Made by a program: the position numbers and the translations under genes
Notes under the pieces: generated by a model
What the model saw: the letters and a program-made list of their open reading frames with translations, nothing else
Database searches by the model: none
Told to the model about the DNA's origin: nothing
DNA from: an uncultured Oceanobacter sp.
GTDB lineage: Bacteria; Pseudomonadota; Gammaproteobacteria; Pseudomonadales; Oceanobacteraceae
Direction: 5' to 3'
NCBI GenBank assembly: GCA_913061185.1
Contig: CAJXTI010000006.1
Location: 42,741 to 106,740, forward strand
Length of the DNA stretch: 64,000 nt
Shown here: one piece after another, positions 62,466 to 64,000 of the stretch
Position numbering within the stretch: position 1 is the stretch's first letter
Layout: each line of letters begins with the position of its first letter

Positions 62466-63371
62466 ATGACTAAAATAGTTGTTAATGGTGCCTCGGGCAC
62501 ATTGGGGAAACTGGTTGTTTCCGAATTGCTGAAAACGGTTGTGCCAGAAAACCTGACACTTATTACAAGAAGCCCGGACAAGTTATCTGATTTGGCGGCG
62601 AAAGGGGTGCGCGTTTGTCGTGGAGATTACCGTGATCCTGAATCATTGGAAGCGGCTTATGCAGGGAATGATACCATGCTGTTAATTAGCAGTATTATGG
62701 TCGGTAGACGAGTCCAAGAGCACCGTAATGCGATAGAATCAGCTAAAAAATCAGGTATTAAACACATTGTTTATACCTCAGTTGCGGGTGTTCACCCTGG
62801 TAATCCGACAGTTTCTGCTGGCGACCATATTGAAAGTGAACGTGATCTGATTGAATCAGGCTTAAGTTATACGATCTTCCGAGACCAAACCTACTCGGAA
62901 ATGTTCACGCCGATGGCGCAGAGTGCGTTAATGGGAGGGGTATGGTACCAAGTTGGCGATAAAGGTAAAATTGCTCCAGTATCAAGACAAGATATAGCAC
63001 GCTGTGCCGCTGTCTGTTTGCAAGAGCCGACAAAACACTATCGGGTTACCTACGAACTTACTGGCCCTGACCTTCTTAGTTTTAGAGAAATTTCACATAT
63101 GTTTTCAACACTATACAACCGGCCAATTCAATATGAAATACTCACGCCAGATGAAATGCATGAGAAATTTGCCAGTTGGGGTATTGGTCGCGATGTTCAG
63201 GAAGATGCAACAAACCCTGGTGTGTTTTGGGGTTCTGATGAACTGGTGAGTGCGTATGTTGCGTTTGACGAGGGTTACCATAACATTCTTTCTCACCATG
63301 TAGAGTTTATTACGGGCCAAAAGCCGGTGTCTTTACAACAGCTAATTGAAGAAGATAAGGCGGCTCTTTAA
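62466..63371 (+). CDS. NmrA-like NAD(P)H-dependent quinone reductase/SDR
   Basis: 301 residues from ATG 62466 with AGGAG nine bases before. N-terminus MTKIVVNGASGTLGKLVVSEL is an atypical SDR dinucleotide fold. KHIVYTSVAGVHPGNPTVSAGDHIESERDL and FRDQTYSEMF resemble the YtfG/QOR2 and NmrA groups, which either reduce quinones or sense NADP state. No catalytic Tyr-Lys pair is evident at the SDR position. A role outside the catabolic island is likely. The last repeat copy starts about 5-30 bases after the stop. Confidence 0.82.
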   Translation: MTKIVVNGASGTLGKLVVSELLKTVVPENLTLITRSPDKLSDLAAKGVRVCRGDYRDPESLEAAYAGNDTMLLISSIMVGRRVQEHRNAIESAKKSGIKHIVYTSVAGVHPGNPTVSAGDHIESERDLIESGLSYTIFRDQTYSEMFTPMAQSALMGGVWYQVGDKGKIAPVSRQDIARCAAVCLQEPTKHYRVTYELTGPDLLSFREISHMFSTLYNRPIQYEILTPDEMHEKFASWGIGRDVQEDATNPGVFWGSDELVSAYVAFDEGYHNILSHHVEFITGQKPVSLQQLIEEDKAAL

Positions 63372-63374
63372 TAA

Positions 63375-63519
63375 TGGGCATGTCTATAAATGACTGCGCT
63401 CGACATTGCGACGTTAAAAATCGACTGAAAATGCTCATTTATCACTTATAAACTGCGCTTTTTCGTCGATTTTTGCCTTGTCCTTTCATCGCTCGCTACA
63501 TTTTTAGATTTACCCTGAT
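63375..63519 (+). repeat. MITE-like dispersed repeat, copy D
   Basis: The best-preserved copy. GGGCATGTCTATAAATG at the left is 13/17 identical to the complement of the right end (GGGTAAATCTAAAAATG). Inside are GCTCGACATTGCGACGTTAA, AAATGCTCATTTATCACTTA, TAAACTGCGCTTTTTCGTCG and CCTTTCATCGCTCGCTACA. It lies directly after the NmrA-like gene in the direction of transcription. Confidence 0.82.
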
Positions 63520-64000
63520 GGTGAAAATACCAAACAGGTTGTTAAATTTCGGCCGCTTTCAAATTCATCAGCCAGGATATTTCACGAGGATAGCTACAAA
63601 CACGGCGGTATCCCTTATGGTTTTTATTGTTTAGCTCCAAAGAGATGACCGTCGTGACAATATGCGACCTGAATGCCATCCCGTTTTCTCCCTCTCAAGC
63701 CTTGCCAAATTGCCGCTAGTTTTGACGGCGATGATATGACCCCTTATCCCTTATTGCTGCTTCCTTATTGCTGCTGTGTGACGTCATCCGCAAGACGAGT
63801 ATGGCCAAAAATATCGGCGCAAGATCATCGTTGTGCCCGAAAAGCTACAGGCAGTCGTTAGAGGTACCATAGGGGACATATATAGACGCTTCCCCAATAT
63901 CAAGGATGACTTGGCCCTGGCACCTTTAACATCTATTCGATCTGACCACGCCGATCGTGTCCCGCTCAGGCTCTACCAGGGACGGATTGCCCCGTTACAT
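63520..64000. other. No gene recognised at the right end
   Basis: About 480 bases. Short open frames only; none has a ribosome site or a recognisable family. A minus-strand stretch around 63547-63662 reads NNKNHKGYRRVCSYPREI, faintly like a transposase remnant, but too short to claim. Decayed mobile DNA is possible. Confidence 0.4.

Noticed and set aside
63547..63662. Possible IS3-type transposase fragment on the minus strand (NHKGYRRVC)
   Set aside because: Under 40 residues, weak likeness, no inverted ends found; cannot be supported without a database search.
1..64000. tRNA and rRNA genes
   Set aside because: No cloverleaf-like sequence or rRNA signature was recognised on either strand by eye.

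Overview
The window looks like the chromosome of an aerobic gammaproteobacterium, probably a marine Oceanospirillales- or Pseudomonas-like heterotroph. This rests on the housekeeping order secB / rhodanese / gpmI / envC / ctpA / YibQ-like deacetylase, which is shared with pseudomonads, on the respiratory and aromatic catabolism genes, and on many gammaproteobacterial envelope families. No genome-level assignment is possible from the sequence alone. The left 34 kb reads as moderately GC-rich. From about 34 kb rightwards the DNA is visibly more AT-rich.

Layout: (1) 1-3.0 kb holds a CorA-type transporter tail, a redoxin, an AraC regulator and an aldo/keto reductase. (2) 3.2-11.4 kb is a complete protocatechuate 4,5-cleavage (lig/pmd) pathway: LigC and an unusual LysR regulator with two helix-turn-helix domains on the minus strand, then ligJ-K-U-I-A-B on the plus strand. 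LigAB opens the ring, LigC oxidises the semialdehyde, LigI opens the pyrone, and LigU, LigJ and LigK bring the product to pyruvate plus oxaloacetate. (3) 11.4-13.4 kb holds a DAHP synthase behind a long leader. The leader encodes a Tyr/Trp/Phe-rich peptide followed by mutually exclusive hairpins and an intrinsic terminator, which is a ribosome-mediated attenuator by every visible criterion. (4) 13.4-23.9 kb is a divergent periplasmic redox/metal region. The minus-strand operon is a MauG/CCP-type dihaem lipoprotein, a flavinylated FMN-binding protein, a PepSY membrane protein and TauE/SafE. The plus-strand operon is imelysin, a dihaem DHOR protein, a DUF1513 Tat protein, a second imelysin and a porin. 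(5) 24-30.5 kb is conserved housekeeping (YibQ-like deacetylase, CtpA, EnvC, GpmI, rhodanese, SecB). (6) 30.7-34 kb holds a thiolase and a FadB-like multifunctional beta-oxidation protein.

(7) 34-61.4 kb is a large, coherent but uncharacterised catabolic island. It has acyl-CoA synthetase, two acyl-CoA dehydrogenases, enoyl-CoA hydratase, SCP2-type thiolase, three oxidoreductases and a private ETF/ETF-QO electron chain. It also has a MalT/AlkS-like giant LuxR regulator and an envelope module (DUF1302 barrel, two DUF1329 proteins, YCF48/BNR propeller, MMPL/RND pump). The likely role is uptake or efflux plus CoA-dependent degradation of a hydrophobic carboxylate. The substrate cannot be read from the sequence. 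A shared GC-rich motif lies upstream of both main plus-strand operons.

(8) 61.4-64 kb holds a small membrane protein, an NmrA-type reductase and a gene-poor end. Four copies of a roughly 135-bp MITE-like element with imperfect inverted ends lie at 34.2, 45.5, 61.4 and 63.4 kb, all inside or at the borders of the AT-rich part.

The strongest candidates for something new are the aromatic attenuator of the DAHP synthase, the trans-envelope module with its AlkS-like regulon, the tandem-HTH LysR protein and the dispersed repeat family. No tRNA, rRNA, CRISPR array or intact transposase was seen.
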